64,000 bases of DNA from Zizania palustris (GCA_019279435.1 JAAALK010000081.1:59201318-59265317); one strand, 5' to 3'; shown: positions 45,638-57,191, counted from the stretch's first letter. Notes: generated by a model from the sequence alone, not told the origin. Numbers and translations: made by a program.

Positions 45638-48600
45638 TCATGAAAAATTGGTATATATACCAAGAAGGAATCGAAGACCTCTTCGGTCTCTAGAGCTAGG
45701 GTTGGAACGACTAGTTCCAGCGCCAGGAGTTCTAACAACTTTGCGTTTAACTCTCTTGCCCCCCTTCGAAGCTCTAAAATCCTTCTGTTCTTGTTGAAGC
45801 TCGGTCCAAGTTCGAAGCCGTTCAGGGCTCCTTTCCCAGCTTCCAAGTTCTTCAGGTTTTTTACTTCGGACTTCATCTTCGTCTTCAGACCATATAACGT
45901 CTTCAGAAGACGAAGTGTTTAAGTTAACCTATTTTTCTTCCTCTTTAATATAAGACAGTATATCTTTGATTACTTCGGGCGTAATTACACCGGAGCTATC
46001 TCGAGGAATTAGAAATCGAGGACGTTTATAAGCTTTTAGAAGATCGAAGGTGGTCCATAATGAGCGAACTTCGTCGTTAAGGTCTAACACTTCGATATCT
46101 TCCGTATGAGGCAAAGCCTAAAAATATGACAAACAAATTTTCATTGATAAATGTTCATAAGCATAAAGCTTTACATGGCCAAAAATCCTAAGGTATTTCT
46201 AAACCTGCGGGTTCGGAGGAGGCTGACTGCTTGAAGCTTGGGTCCGAACTTGCTTTTGGTGTTGGCCTTCGTCGATCCAAGCCTTGATCGCGGAACGACC
46301 TTTGGCTCTCCATGAAGTTTGGAAGGCTCGCCAGGCAGCAGCCACACCTTCGGAAGGAGTCAGAAGTCACTCGTCGTCGAAGGTAATTGGGCCCCCTCCT
46401 GCGTCCGGAGTTATCGATTGGCCCAGATCTTCATAGTAGCGAAGTAGGCCGACAGCAGCCACTTGTCCGGAGAGTTCTCCGTATCTAATCCCCGCTGTCT
46501 TCATCTGATTCGCCACTCCTTGGATCCTTTTCAACCGGCGCAGAAGAGTGATGTTATCATCAGAAGGAAGTATTCCAGTAGTACCGAAGTACTCCAGGAC
46601 ACTTAGCAACTGATTCATAACTTCCACAGCCACCTTCTCGGACTTCAGCTTATCTTCGTTCAGCGCGTCCTTCGTCGAAGTGACTTCTCCTAGAACCCCG
46701 GAAAGTCTAGCATTTTCAGTGGTCAAAATATTCTTTTGGTTTAACAGCTGGCTAGCTTCTTCTTGGAGTCTGACAAGCTCGGTCCCCGCAGTAGCATGCT
46801 CCGCCCGCAATTTTTCAACTTCTGCTCGAAGCACAATTCTCTCTGCTTCGAGCTCTTTATTCGCAGCCTCCAAACCTTGTCTGGCCCTTCGCTCTGTTGA
46901 CACTATATTGTCCATTTGAACCACTCGACTTTCGGATATGCTAAGATTCCTTCGAAGGACGTTATTTTCCTCCCGAAGACGAGCGATCTCTTCGTCATTA
47001 CATATATTCGCAGCTCGGGCCAAGACAGTTTGCTGCAAAAATTAAAAATTAAGGTAAATATTTATTCGTAGATGAATTCTATGTTATTTCGCAAGTGCTT
47101 CGTACCTGGTAGGCTGCACGTTCTATAGCGGCATTAAGCTCTGTCCTGTCCGCCTTACTCAGAATGGCCACTAAGTTGGTCTCCCCTATGTCACGGCTAG
47201 CTCGATCCAAAGGTTCGAGCAAAGTCCGAAGACCAGTTGTTTGCCCTAAGAAAGGAGCTAGCAGGGGGAGCATACTTATTGCCTGTTGGTCATCTTCGTC
47301 CAGCGAAGGACCGGAGCATTGGCTTGTGGTATTCGGAGCCTCTGGAGACTTGCCCTCCCCGGAAGATTGGCTCTCGTCTGTTGAATTAGACGGAGTTGAT
47401 CCCGAACTCGCAGCAGGAAGGGGTTCTATATGTCTTTTGCCTCTTCCAGGTCCCGTTTGAGTAGCTCTCTGGGTTGGCTCCGAAGTCGTCGAAGGTCCAG
47501 GAATTGTTTCTTCCTGGCGGACCTCTTCCATAGGAGTGGACTCTGTAAAAAAATATATAAAGTATTATACATTGTATAAATACACAAAATAAACATGGAA
47601 GAGTTATTCGAAGTCTACCTTCGACATTTTGCAGAGGAGTCATCATCGGACTATTCGGTGGATCGAAGGCTAGATCTTCATCCGAATCAGCCGTTAAGTC
47701 TTCGACTGCAGGAGCATTGTCCTGAGCAGTCCTTGTTGCCTCTTCGGGAATCGAAGCCATAGTAACTTCGACCCCACTCTCATTCACAGGAACTTCGTCC
47801 TGAGATATATCTTCCTGAACTGCCGAAGTCCTTGGTTGCTCAAGATTATCTCGAGACTCCGGCACGTTCGCAGGCACTTCGGCTTGTGCAGTCCTTTGAG
47901 TTTCATCTTCTTCTATTAGACACACAAGCAATCTCCCTTCATCCTCTTGGGAGTCAGAGACTGAAGCCCTTGAGCTTGAAGGCGCAGGATACGAAGGTGC
48001 AAGATTTTTTGGCTTCCGAGCCACCTTCTTCACCGGAGTCTTTGCAGAGCTCGAAGTCTGAGCTTTGGCTTTCCTCTTTTTGGGTCCTTTCTCCGAAGGC
48101 ACCCAATCCATCAGAGGGGGCGGAGTGATTTCCAGCATTCCCCATACTCTGTTAAATCTCTCCCAACTCCCGACCAACTTAATTCTCCATTCTTTTTCGG
48201 TCGGAGTTGGAGCACCCAAAATCTTCTCCGAAGCCCTTACAATTTGTTCCGAAGTAACAGGGGCTGAAGAAGCTAAAAAAATAAATCAAGTTAGTTTTTC
48301 TTCGAATGAATATGCATAATACATGTTGTCTTCGAAGTTACCTACAGGGCTCGAAGTTGAAGTGATCTTTCGAAGACCACCTTCTGAATCCTCTTCGAAG
48401 ATGATAGGCCAGTTGGCCATAAGCGGAGAAATTTGTAACCCAAGGAATTCTTCAGCTAAGTCTTGCATGCTTAACCTCCGGCTAATCTTCTGGAGTAGAC
48501 TGAGGCGAGCTTCGAGCTGACCTTGGTCCGGTTGCACTAGGGCTTCCTTCCGGAATTGGATCTCTTTCAAAGGTCCGGCCAGAGGATTGCTCGCTCCAAC

Positions 48601-49287
48601 TTCGGCATAAAACCACCTCATGACCCAGTCAGTATACCATCTAGCATTGATGGCCTTAGCAGGAAATTGAAGGGCATATTCGTCCCGAAGCCTAAAATTG
48701 ATGCTTCCGAAGGCTACTACTACTATTTCACCTCCGGGGCCTACGAAGGTTTTTGGTTGGCATGAAGCTCTATGTAACGCAGCGAAGATTTCTGCTCTCC
48801 CCTCACAACCTTCGGCTCTCAACGCCCATTCGAAGATAGCCAGACGAGCTACTGCGTTCGGAGACAGTTGAGGAAGGGTGACGTGAAATAAGTCAAGTAC
48901 CTCCACCAAGAAGTCCACTGCGGGAAGGCCCAAGCTGGCTTCGAAGAAGGCTTCGAAGACGACCACTTCTCCGGGCCTTGGTGAAGGGATGAGTTCTTTT
49001 CCGGGCTTGCGGATCATAACTCCGGTGTTAATCCTCCCTTCTACTGCGATTGCCAATGACTCCCTCTTGCAGGTAGAAGGTCCCAATTGAAAGGATTGAT
49101 CCAGGTACTTCGTTGATGGCGGGCAAAGACTTTGATCATCAACATTTTGGGGATTTCTCCCTCCTGTCGCCATGGATGTCGTTGCGGATGCCAGAGGCAC
49201 CGTCGCCAACGCCGCAGCCACTGCTGCTGCAGCCGCCTGCTGCCGAGCCAAGGCCGACGGAGCTCCAGAACCCTTGGTCTTCACCAT
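45638..49287 (-). pseudogene. Antisense gene (aORF) of Tat-2, five exons, two in-frame stops
   Basis: Start ATG 49287 (MVKTKGSGAP) by homology with TatN. Introns: 48341-48273 (phase 1), 47618-47543 (phase 1), 47105-47033 (phase 0) and 46204-46118 (phase 0, 87 bp as in Tat-1). Exon 1 has the block VVVFEAFFEASLGLPAVD ... LPQLSPNAVARLAIFEW. Exon 2 has LVGSWERFNRVW and is Lys/Ser-rich and acidic. Exon 4 is a coiled coil. Exon 5 ends LGIYTNFS at 45638. Stops: TGA 46367-46369 (CGA in Tat-1, a CpG transition) and TAG 45929-45931. A host promoter for this strand would lie in 49300-49740; no clear TATA was identified. Confidence 0.82.
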
Positions 49288-49730
49288 TGCAGTCACTGGG
49301 TTACTTTGGGGAAAATGGAGGCTAGGGCTCAAAGAACTCAAAGGGCTCAGAAGGTGTATGTTTGCGAGAGAGCGGTGAAAAGGTAAATAGGATTGTTCTA
49401 GGCCCTCTATTTATAGCCTAGACTTCACATTTTTACCGTTAGTCCATGCCATTTCACATTCCTGCCGTTACTTTTCTCCGAAATTAACGCATTCTATGGT
49501 TTCCGTTAGGAGAAGGAAGCTAACGGCTATTTCTTCTAAGTCTAAAGGACTTTCGAACTTCCTGAGTCGGTTCTAAGATAGTTCGAAAGTAATTATCTTA
49601 AAACTGATTCGGAGTTTATGTCTTCATACATTTCAGAGATGAATTAAAATCTAATAACCCCTATGCTTGGTTATTTTTTCCTTCCGTATACTTCTCTCCT
49701 AACATTACAGGTTAAACGGAGAAGAGTATT

Positions 49731-49741
49731 CGAGGGGCTAC
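49731..49741 (+). other. Polypurine tract of Tat-2
   Basis: CGAGGGGCTAC immediately before the 3' LTR at 49742. Confidence 0.75.
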
Positions 49742-50236
49742 TGTTGGGGGAAAATATCCCATCCTCGGGGTTATTGCCGCAATCGCATAAAAGTAGATAG
49801 TGGATTTGAAGGTTTCCAGACGTCCATCTTCGAAGATACCCTGAGTCAAGTTCGAAGTACGAAGATAGACATTGGTTCGAAGTACATCTTCGAACTAAGG
49901 CTTTTCAAGATCTTTATTGCCAGCTAAGATGGAAGATTTATCTTTTATATTATTAGATTAGTCTTTTACCATTTTAGCCCTATCAAGGGTACTGAATAGT
50001 TTCCACTATGTCGGTTGTAACAGAGGGGTAAATAGGTCTTTTCCTTAATATTTGGGCCTATAAATACCCCCCATTTCATCCTGTAAGAGGGACCGAATAC
50101 AAGTTATTCAATACACACATTCGAACCATTCTAAGTTATTATCCTTTCGGAGGCTTAGAACAGTTCACTTCGCAAACACTCCGTTTGTTAGTTTCTAATC
50201 TACAAAAACCTGTTAGTGTAATCTTTTACGCCAACA
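49742..50236 (+). repeat. 3' LTR of Tat-2 (495 bp)
   Basis: Partner of 30705-31198, followed by ACGTC (target-site duplication with one mismatch to ACATC at 30700-30704). Confidence 0.95.
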
Positions 50237-51225
50237 ACGTCAATATCAACTTCTGCACTAGATTCACCTGAAAATGCAGCACAAAAATGATCACAGCCAC
50301 AAAATGGACTCTATGGTGGAAACAGAAAATACCTTGAACAGTGTTGCCGATTTTACTGTGTTTGATCCAAAAATTTCTGCAGAGCACTGTTCCTCGTCCA
50401 GCTTTCTTCAAACTCAAGTTTTCTCTTCAATTTTCATTGAAAAATTTGTCTCTCAAGCTCTGAATGGTTTAGCCAACTTAGGGGATAATATCCTACCAAC
50501 TCATGTTCTAGAAGCCCCCATTTTACACATAGACCCTTAGTAATTTCAGAATTAACAATTCTGAAAATTACCCTATAAAACTAAAAGTAGCATTACAAAT
50601 TGACTCTCCTTTTAATATAATTTCAGAGTAGAGCAACTCTAAAAATTATACCAAAAGGATACACTAAGAAACTGAAAAATTTAAACTAAAACTAGACACC
50701 TATTTATTGAATTATCAAAAACATTTAACGTTTCGATGGTTTTCAGCAAAAACCGACAAAGCCTCTCAACCCTTCGACTCGTGACACTGCTTCGCGACTC
50801 TGAGCGCCAGCAAGCCACTTCCGCTCTCGATCCCCTCAAGCCGCCTGAATGCTTGCCCTGGCCTCCCTCTCGCAAACCTGGTCGTCACGCCATCGCAGTC
50901 AGTCGTTCGTCCAAGTCTTGCTCTGTCTATTCGTGCACTCTTGAGATCTTCTCCAACTTCGCCCGGCCTCCCTGATCCTCCAGCATCAAGCTCCCCGCTC
51001 GACCTTCGATCACCTGCCATCGACAATTGGTCAGCATCTGCTCCCTGCACATACAAGACAAGCCAAAACAAGAACACGACACACTGCCGAAACCCCCGGC
51101 AGCCAAACCTCCATTTCACATCGAACCCCTCGATGCACTCAAACCTCTCTCAACCACTCAATTGCTCAGACGCTCATCCTTATTAATCACTCATCATCCA
51201 GACCGAAACCACCCTTGGTTTCTCA

Positions 51226-52120
51226 CACCACTCAAGACAGACTCCAAGCAAAAACCTAGGAAAACTATGAGGTTTGCACCAGAAACCTATAAACCTACAT
51301 CCAAGAATGTTTTTCATTGCACTTATTGTCATCGTGTGGGTCATTTGATTGATTTTTGCTATAGACGCATGAAAGATGAACGTCGTGCTCATGCTTTGCA
51401 TTTTCATGATTATCCTTCATTTGATATGCATGACTATGGTTATAATACTTATACTAATTATGAGGCTCCTTATAGTTATATGAGTGACTATGCCCATCGT
51501 GGTGTATATCGTACTTCATATGATGATTGACCACATAGGCGTTTTGGTCCTAATTATTTTAGGAGACCTCAGCGATTTGCAAGGAAACCTCATGTGCAGT
51601 ATGGTTCTCATCACACACAGTCTCTTGATTTACCTACTTCTCGGGTAGTTCAGTGCTAGATACCTAGGCATCTTATCTCTAAACCCAGTGCTGAGTACTC
51701 GAGATCTCCCATCTCTACTTAAGGAAGTCATGGGAGGCTGGAGGACAAGTAGATCATTGATTCCGGGTGTTCACATCACATGACCGGTAAGTCTTCATGG
51801 TTCTCCAGCTTCACCTCAGCCAGGCATCAAGAAAGCATCACATTTGGAAACAATCGCAAAAGCAGAGTGAAGGGAAAAGGTATGATCAAAATTAATGAAA
51901 ATTTCACTCTCACAAATGTTGCTTTGGTTGAGGACTTAGGGTACAATTTGCTTTCTATTTCACAATTGCTCGATGAGGGTTTTGAGGTTCATTTCAATCG
52001 TGATGCCTCTTATGTGCTAGATTCTTCTGGTGTTTTCATTTGCAAAATCTTAAGAGTAGGGAGAATTTTTGGAGCTGATTTCACTCACAGAAAACTATTC
52101 TAGCAAGATAACATCCCTAG
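51226..52120 (+). pseudogene. CopA, right part: copia gag zinc knuckle and protease
   Basis: The frame continues from 9392. It encodes RFAPETYKPTSKNVFHCTYC with a CCHC knuckle (C-x2-C-x4-H-x4-C) at about 51317-51365, then a Tyr/His/Asp-rich stretch, a TGA near 51529, several Trp-type stops (about 51658, 51719 and 51748), the protease motif IIDSGCSHHMTG at about 51750-51785, and the gag-pre-integrase region to GADF near 52082. It belongs to the SIRE/Maximus style of Ty1/copia. Homology fades after about 52090. Confidence 0.75.
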
Positions 52121-52321
52121 TGTGCACGAAACATGCAAGAATAGTATAACAGGAACATAAGAAAGCATCACAGACAATCATATTAACTGTGACATAGCAT
52201 GACCCTCTTCACATGGCGATCTCCATCTCCATGGCTCCTATCATTATGTGTGTACTTCCGTCCTCCAAGAACTGTACTTGTCTATCACTATAGAACATAT
52301 ACTAGTTACATGTGCCAAAGC
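52121..52321. other. Unassigned sequence between CopA and CopB
   Basis: About 200 bp with no coding signal. It is either degraded CopA pol or the true beginning of the CopB LTR, whose start is not certain. Confidence 0.4.
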
Positions 52322-53146
52322 TGAAGGATATGCCCAAGAAAATTCTGTGGATTGCAAGTTCCGATAGGTAGTATCAGAAGTTCTAATTATTATATGGTCT
52401 CGATACATAGAGCAAATGTTGCTTCAGAAGTTCCGATATGGTATCGGAAGTTCCGACGAGCCAGAAGTTCCGATTCAGAATTGAGGAATTTTTGTACTGA
52501 TCGGAAGTTCCGATATGGTATCGGAAGTTCTGAGGTGGGCGATAACAGATTGGATATGTTGCGTGTTGTATTGTATCAGGAGACCTAAAATACCCTATCA
52601 GAAGTTCTGATCTAGGATCGGAAGTTCCGACGTGGGCAAACATATTGGATCTATTATGATTTTATGGATTTCGAGATGAGCATGATCACGGGGCGCTCAG
52701 CCCTATAAAAGGAGAGGAGGAGGACTTCTTGGGATGAGCAATAAGCCTAGATTAGACCTAGCCACCAAAGACTCCTCTACTTCCTTTCTTGATCTCAATC
52801 ATTGAGATCAAGGATCCCCGTCTCTCACGTTCGGTGCTAGCACGCTGTCGTGGGAGGTACTCCATCCCTATACATGTGGACTCCATGGAGGCATCACTCA
52901 AATAGTGACGCTTGTGTACATCTACAAGCGAACAACTACGTCGTCTTCATCGATCGGATCGGCGAAGGACGACAAGGACGAAACGAGGATATGCTTGACG
53001 CGCTACTCCGACATCTTCTTCCGCTCCACCTAGCACATCTCGTGCTAGAAGGTACTGATCTATGATCTCACACGCGCATGGGTCTTTGGCTTTTGAGTGG
53101 AAATTTTGAATATGCCGGCTAGCGTAGTTCTCCTATTCCCCAACAG
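52322..53146 (+). repeat. CopB: 5' LTR of a second copia element
   Basis: It ends TTCCCCAACA, followed by a tRNA-iMet PBS. The start at TGAAGGATATGCCC is tentative, chosen because grass Angela-like copia LTRs open with a similar ATATGCCC motif. It contains CCCTATAAAAGG at 52702-52713 (TATA). It also holds a run of TCGGAAGTTCCGA-type palindromes (52356-52635). Confidence 0.7.
52356..52635 (+). repeat. Palindromic GGAAGTTCC repeats in the CopB LTR
   Basis: About nine GAAGTTC elements, several as the 13-bp inverted repeat TCGGAAGTTCCGA, occur in pairs linked by TATGGTA. They lie upstream of the TATA box, so they are candidate U3 transcription-factor sites. Confidence 0.7.
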
Positions 53147-53147
53147 T

Positions 53148-53160
53148 GGTATCAGAGCCT
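53148..53160 (+). other. Primer-binding site of CopB (initiator tRNA-Met)
   Basis: TGGTATCAGAGCC one base after the LTR. About 70 bp of leader follow before GypC cuts the element at 53229; the remainder would lie beyond GypC, outside the window. Confidence 0.88.
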
Positions 53161-53228
53161 ACGTGTGTAGTGTTCGATCTGGATCCCTCATGTATGGAGA
53201 TACATGGTGGAAAAACAGATTAGATTTG

Positions 53229-54358
53229 TGATGAGGACAACACTAGCTCGAATATAACCATGCTTATACTTTATAATAAACAACCCAAGGTTCATCCATT
53301 CTATATTAGATTTACATTTTATATATTTGAGCTAAGGATGCTGCACCATGATTTGGCTTTGTTTTCAATTACAGAAATTCTATCATGGATCAAGCGACAC
53401 GTTAAGAGAACATCAAGGGCATGGAACATCATGGAAATTGATTGGGGACCAAGTCAAGGCCATGAAAACATAATATACAATTTTGGGATGTTATTTATGT
53501 GCCAAGAGAAATTGGAGATTAACTTCTACACGTTTTCGACTTGGATTCGGACTACATGGACAATAATAAATTCAAACGTGCACAACTTTTACATGGCAAC
53601 TCCGATTTGGATGATCGTGGACTTTTTGGAAATCTTGAGACGTCCTCTATCCAACGGATGCAGCTACACCTCCAAATTCGATCCGAGGAGATTGCAATAA
53701 CCAAAACAATGCGTGTTACTCAGACTCGGACTTTAAGGAGACCACGAGATTCACACATGCATATCTTTCACATGGAAGCTCCGATTTAGATGATATTGGA
53801 CTTTTTGGAAAGCTGAGGATGTCTACATGGATGATAATATATTTATTCCACCGAAAGAATCACGGCCAAGGCTTAAGGATCTAAGTTTCTTTTTTCTAGT
53901 AATTCTATTTTGGAAATAATTAGTAGTTTCCATATGTAATAAGTTTCCAAACTTTGGGAATGACCCTAGGGCTATAAATAACCCTAGAGACTTCAGTTGT
54001 AATTCGGGGTTTTGATTAGATAAAAGTTTAGCCAATGCTACTTGTCCGTGTAAACCCGCGATCGGTTAGATCGCCGGTTTCACGTTTCAGAACCCCAACT
54101 ATCCCTATGCATATTTCATATCCAGCAATTGTAGTTGCTCCTTTATCTTGTTCTTGCTCGTTCTTCGATTGCTTGCAGGAACAAGGTTGATCACCGATAA
54201 GATCAACAACCCTTGGAGTTGGTGTATCGATCACTAAGGCGCAACACGAACGTCTCGTACGGTTGTAGTCGGGTCGTCAACGTCGTCTCCTTCCAATCGA
54301 AGTTACCTTATCTTATCCTCTCACCGAAAGATCGGGCCATCCAATTATTCCTCCATCA
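53229..54358 (+). repeat. GypC: 5' LTR of a gypsy element (1130 bp)
   Basis: It opens TGATGAGGACAACAC and closes CCTCCATCA, giving TGATG/CATCA terminal inverted bases as in CRM-type chromovirus LTRs. The TATA motif is at 53973-53980 (GGGCTATAAATAACC). A PBS-like sequence follows at 54361. The 3' LTR is not in the window. Confidence 0.75.
53973..53980 (+). promoter_or_regulatory. TATA box of the GypC LTR
   Basis: TATAAATA about 385 bp before the LTR end, in a GC-flanked context. Confidence 0.6.
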
Positions 54359-54360
54359 AG

Positions 54361-54372
54361 TGGTATCAAAGC
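54361..54372 (+). other. Primer-binding site of GypC
   Basis: TGGTATCAAAGC, two bases past the LTR; one mismatch to the initiator tRNA-Met type TGGTATCAGAGC. Confidence 0.65.
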
Positions 54373-55425
54373 TTTCGTTGCTCGGTGAGTTTTTATTTCA
54401 TTTTTACCTATAATCCAGAAAAAGCCACACAAAAAAATTACCCGAGATCCAAGCCTCTTTGAGCCAATTACTAGTTTTGCTTAGTATTGGCATTTTAAGT
54501 TTTTGGTTGCATCGTCATGTGAAGTTGCTGGTCTTAGCGTTTAGTTCGTTTAGAGTTTCGAGTTCTTGTCACATTTTTTTACCACCATGTTTTTGTCTGT
54601 CTATCAAGTGTTTAGGGTATTTTTATCCCTTAGTTTTTTAGTTCAAATCAAATTGGAGTCGGTTTGTTTGTTGGAATTCGAGAATAATTTGGGCAGACTG
54701 TGCAGGTGTTACTAAAACTATCATATCTCGCACCTGCCTACTCGGATTTGAGAGTTTTGATATATTTTGGAAAGCTTACAACCAGATCTGTGTTTTCCCT
54801 TTTAGAGTCATCTTCATATTCGGTCGTTTGCATTCTGTTTTGGAACATACAAGGTTCGAGAGTTCTATACTGAGAGTCACCTTGTCATTTGTTGTTCTTT
54901 AAAAAAAGGAGAAAAAAAGAAAAAAGGCAGAAAGGTGCTAAAAAAAGAGAAAAAGAAAATAAGAAGAGCCGCACCAAAAAAAAGTGAAAAAAAGTGGAGA
55001 AAGAAAACTTGTGACAAAAGAGGAGGAAAGCTAGTTCTACCATTATCGGTTTGGTGGTATCGTTTGTGTCTAGGCTCGCGTCTCTAGTACGTTCAAGCCT
55101 AGGACCAGCACAATAATGACGTTGAACAACTACTCAATTTGCTTATGCTAATATGGTTTTAGTTATCCTTGCTACATATTTCAGCCTACCTAGAGCTCCA
55201 TAGATTTGACTACAACTTGTACAACCAAGTGTTTTCCAAAGCATCGATACATCTAATCTCCGTGGTGTTTGTGGTTAAGTCAGTGAACAACACCTTCATG
55301 CTTGCATTGGTAAGAACTTGTAAGAGCTTGATACAGAATTGAGCGAGTGTGACGTTGTGCCTTCACAATCTTGTAGTTAATAGGAGCGTACATATTATTT
55401 GTATGTTTCTTGTCTACTGCTAATC
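54373..55425 (+). other. Leader of GypC with a purine-rich tract
   Basis: No gene. Positions 54899-55018 are almost wholly A/G on the plus strand (runs of A6-A8 separated by G). The rest is AT-rich untranslated leader ahead of gag. Confidence 0.65.
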
Positions 55426-56339
55426 ATGGCAGGGATACATAAGGAGATAGGATATAGTGAAGCTCAATATCGACATCTTCATCGACACATGAGAGATCAA
55501 CACGATAAATATGAGGTATGTGATGAAATTCTAGCTAGGTTCAAATGTACAATACCTTATTTTGAAGGAAATTATGATCCTCATGCATATATTCAATGGG
55601 AGCTAGCTGTAGATAAAGAATTTAAAAAGTATAACTTGTCTAAAAGAGAAAAGGTTATGGCTGCCTCTAAAGTGTTAGTTAAAGATGCTGCCTATCATTG
55701 GAAACATCTTTGTAGACATGATAAGATACCTCAATCTTGGAAAGACTTAAAGAAATATTTGGGAGATGCTTTTGTTCCTCCATATTATGCCGATATTCTG
55801 TTAAAGAAACTACAATATTTAAAACAAGATAGCAAAAGTGTTGCCTCATACTATCATGATATGCATGCTTGTTTATTACATTGTGCTATAGATGAATGTG
55901 AAGAAGCTATAGAACAAAGGTTTTTACGTGGGCTTAACAAGGAAATTCAGGAAATTCTTCATCATGAAACATATAATTCTCTCTCTCAATTGTTTGAACT
56001 TGCATGTCAAGCTGAAATTAAGATTGCTATTGATTTGGAGCAGACACCAATCAGTTTGCCTTCTAGTTCTACTAACTTTGAATAGGAAAAAGAGAGTAAG
56101 TATGCACTTACATCATCAGAGAAGGTTTTGCAAGGTAATATATGTGCTGAAATTAATCAAGGTGAGTGTGCTCCTCATCAAACACAATCATCAGATATTC
56201 ATGCTACTATAGAGCAACCATTAGTGGAATCTTTTTCTGAAATTTCTTTGTTAACAGATGATTTGCTTGAAATTCCTTATGACAAAGAAGAGTTGTGTGT
56301 TAATGCTTCACTTATATACCTGCCACAACTAGTGGAAGA
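55426..56339 (+). pseudogene. gag: GypC gag, one stop, cut by the CACTA insertion
   Basis: The chosen start MAGIHKEIGYSEAQYRHL at 55426 lies 27 bp into a slightly longer open frame. It has a retrotransposon gag domain with IPYFEGNYDPHAYIQWELAV, then WKHLCRHDKIPQSW and RFLRGLNKEIQEIL. A TAG at 56083-56085 interrupts it; the frame then continues through an acidic segment to YLPQLVED, where the CACTA element begins. The gag type is that of grass chromovirus-like gypsy elements; lineage is not certain because no RT is in the window. Confidence 0.78.
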
Positions 56340-56357
56340 CACTACTACAAACTGTCA

Positions 56358-56606
56358 CTGTAGTGGCGTTGGGCAAAACCACTGTAGTGGCGGGCCATTA
56401 GATGCCCGCCACTACAGTTGCTGGTGCTGACGGCAGCACCAGCGCCCGCCACTATTGCTGGTAAAGTAGTGGCGGTCGGTGATGACGTCAGCCCGGACCG
56501 CCACTAATGTACCAATAGCAGTGGCGGGCGCTTGTGCTGCCCGCCGCTGCTAAGATGGCCGCCACTAAAGTAATGATGACATCACTTGCGACCGCCACTA
56601 CTATTC
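56358..56606. repeat. Subterminal AGTGGCGGGC repeats of the CACTA 5' end
   Basis: About ten copies of AGTGGCGG(G/T)C or its complement GCCCGCCACT face each other in pairs and can form hairpins. The pair at about 56466-56505 encloses GATGACGTCAGCC. Such subterminal repeats are the usual binding sites of CACTA accessory proteins. Confidence 0.85.
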
Positions 56607-56610
56607 TAGC

Positions 56611-56617
56611 TATAAAT
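56611..56617 (+). promoter_or_regulatory. TATA box of the CACTA transposase promoter
   Basis: TATAAAT directly after the subterminal repeats. A leader intron may run from about 56746 (GAG|GTAAAT) to 57191 (TTTTAG), placing the transposase ATG at the start of exon 2. Confidence 0.6.
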
Positions 56618-57191
56618 GCGCAGCGTCTTCCTCCCGAGCTCTACTGGAGTTCGCATTCAATTTTGTCCGTACAATGGCGACAAAAATCTAGATAAAGAGG
56701 GGGGAGGCTTTGTTTTCGTTTCTTTTGAAGGATTTCATTCTAGGAGGTAAATCCATTCCGAATCTCACATTTATTTTGTATTTAATCATGTATACAATGA
56801 GTTATTATCGTTTTTCTAATTTAGGGTTTGTGAATAGAAATTTTCAAATAATCTTCCATTTACGGTGTTACCTTCTCCCAAATGAACAAATATGACCCTC
56901 CTCACAATTATTCATCACTTGTATATTGATTTACGTCATTTTAATCTCTTTTTAATTTGATTTATGATTATAGATCTAGAGTTATGTTGTTTGGAGAGAG
57001 AGATAGAGAAACCAATATAGTTAATTTATTTAATAATTTTTTTGCTTAATAAGTAGTTTTAATTAAAGCATTGAGGATTTTTAATTAATGTTGTTATGAG
57101 CGATAATAAATCAATATATTTTCAATTTGTAAATTAATAAAATTAACAATAATGATTTTATTAATATTTTTTCAAATAATATATGTTTTAG

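Larger units (their letters stand above)
30705..50236 (+). mobile_element. Tat-2: Ty3/gypsy Tat-type element, split by TatN
   Basis: LTRs are at 30705-31198 and 49742-50236, with a 5-bp duplication ACATC / ACGTC (one mismatch). The PBS is at 31201-31218 and the PPT at 49731-49741. The order is gag-pol (plus), 60-bp repeat spacer, aORF (minus). The TatN insertion at 32898 lies in the region between gag and protease. About 8 differences between the LTRs (roughly 1.5%) by hand count. Both gag-pol and the aORF carry nonsense mutations relative to Tat-1. Confidence 0.95.
9393..51225. mobile_element. SoloB: apparent solo LTR, about 3.0 kb, split by two nested elements
   Basis: It starts TGTGGGATCGG at 9393 and ends GGTTTCTCA at 51225, flanked by CACCA at 9388-9392 and 51226-51230. 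Its own sequence is in three pieces: 9393-10990, 30303-30704 and 50242-51225 (about 2,984 bp). Excising it restores the CopA gag frame exactly. It is AT-rich with a GC-richer last 500 bp, and I see no coding capacity. TG...CA ends, a 5-bp duplication and no PBS or pol argue for a solo LTR; the family is not recognised and the orientation is unknown. Confidence 0.6.
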
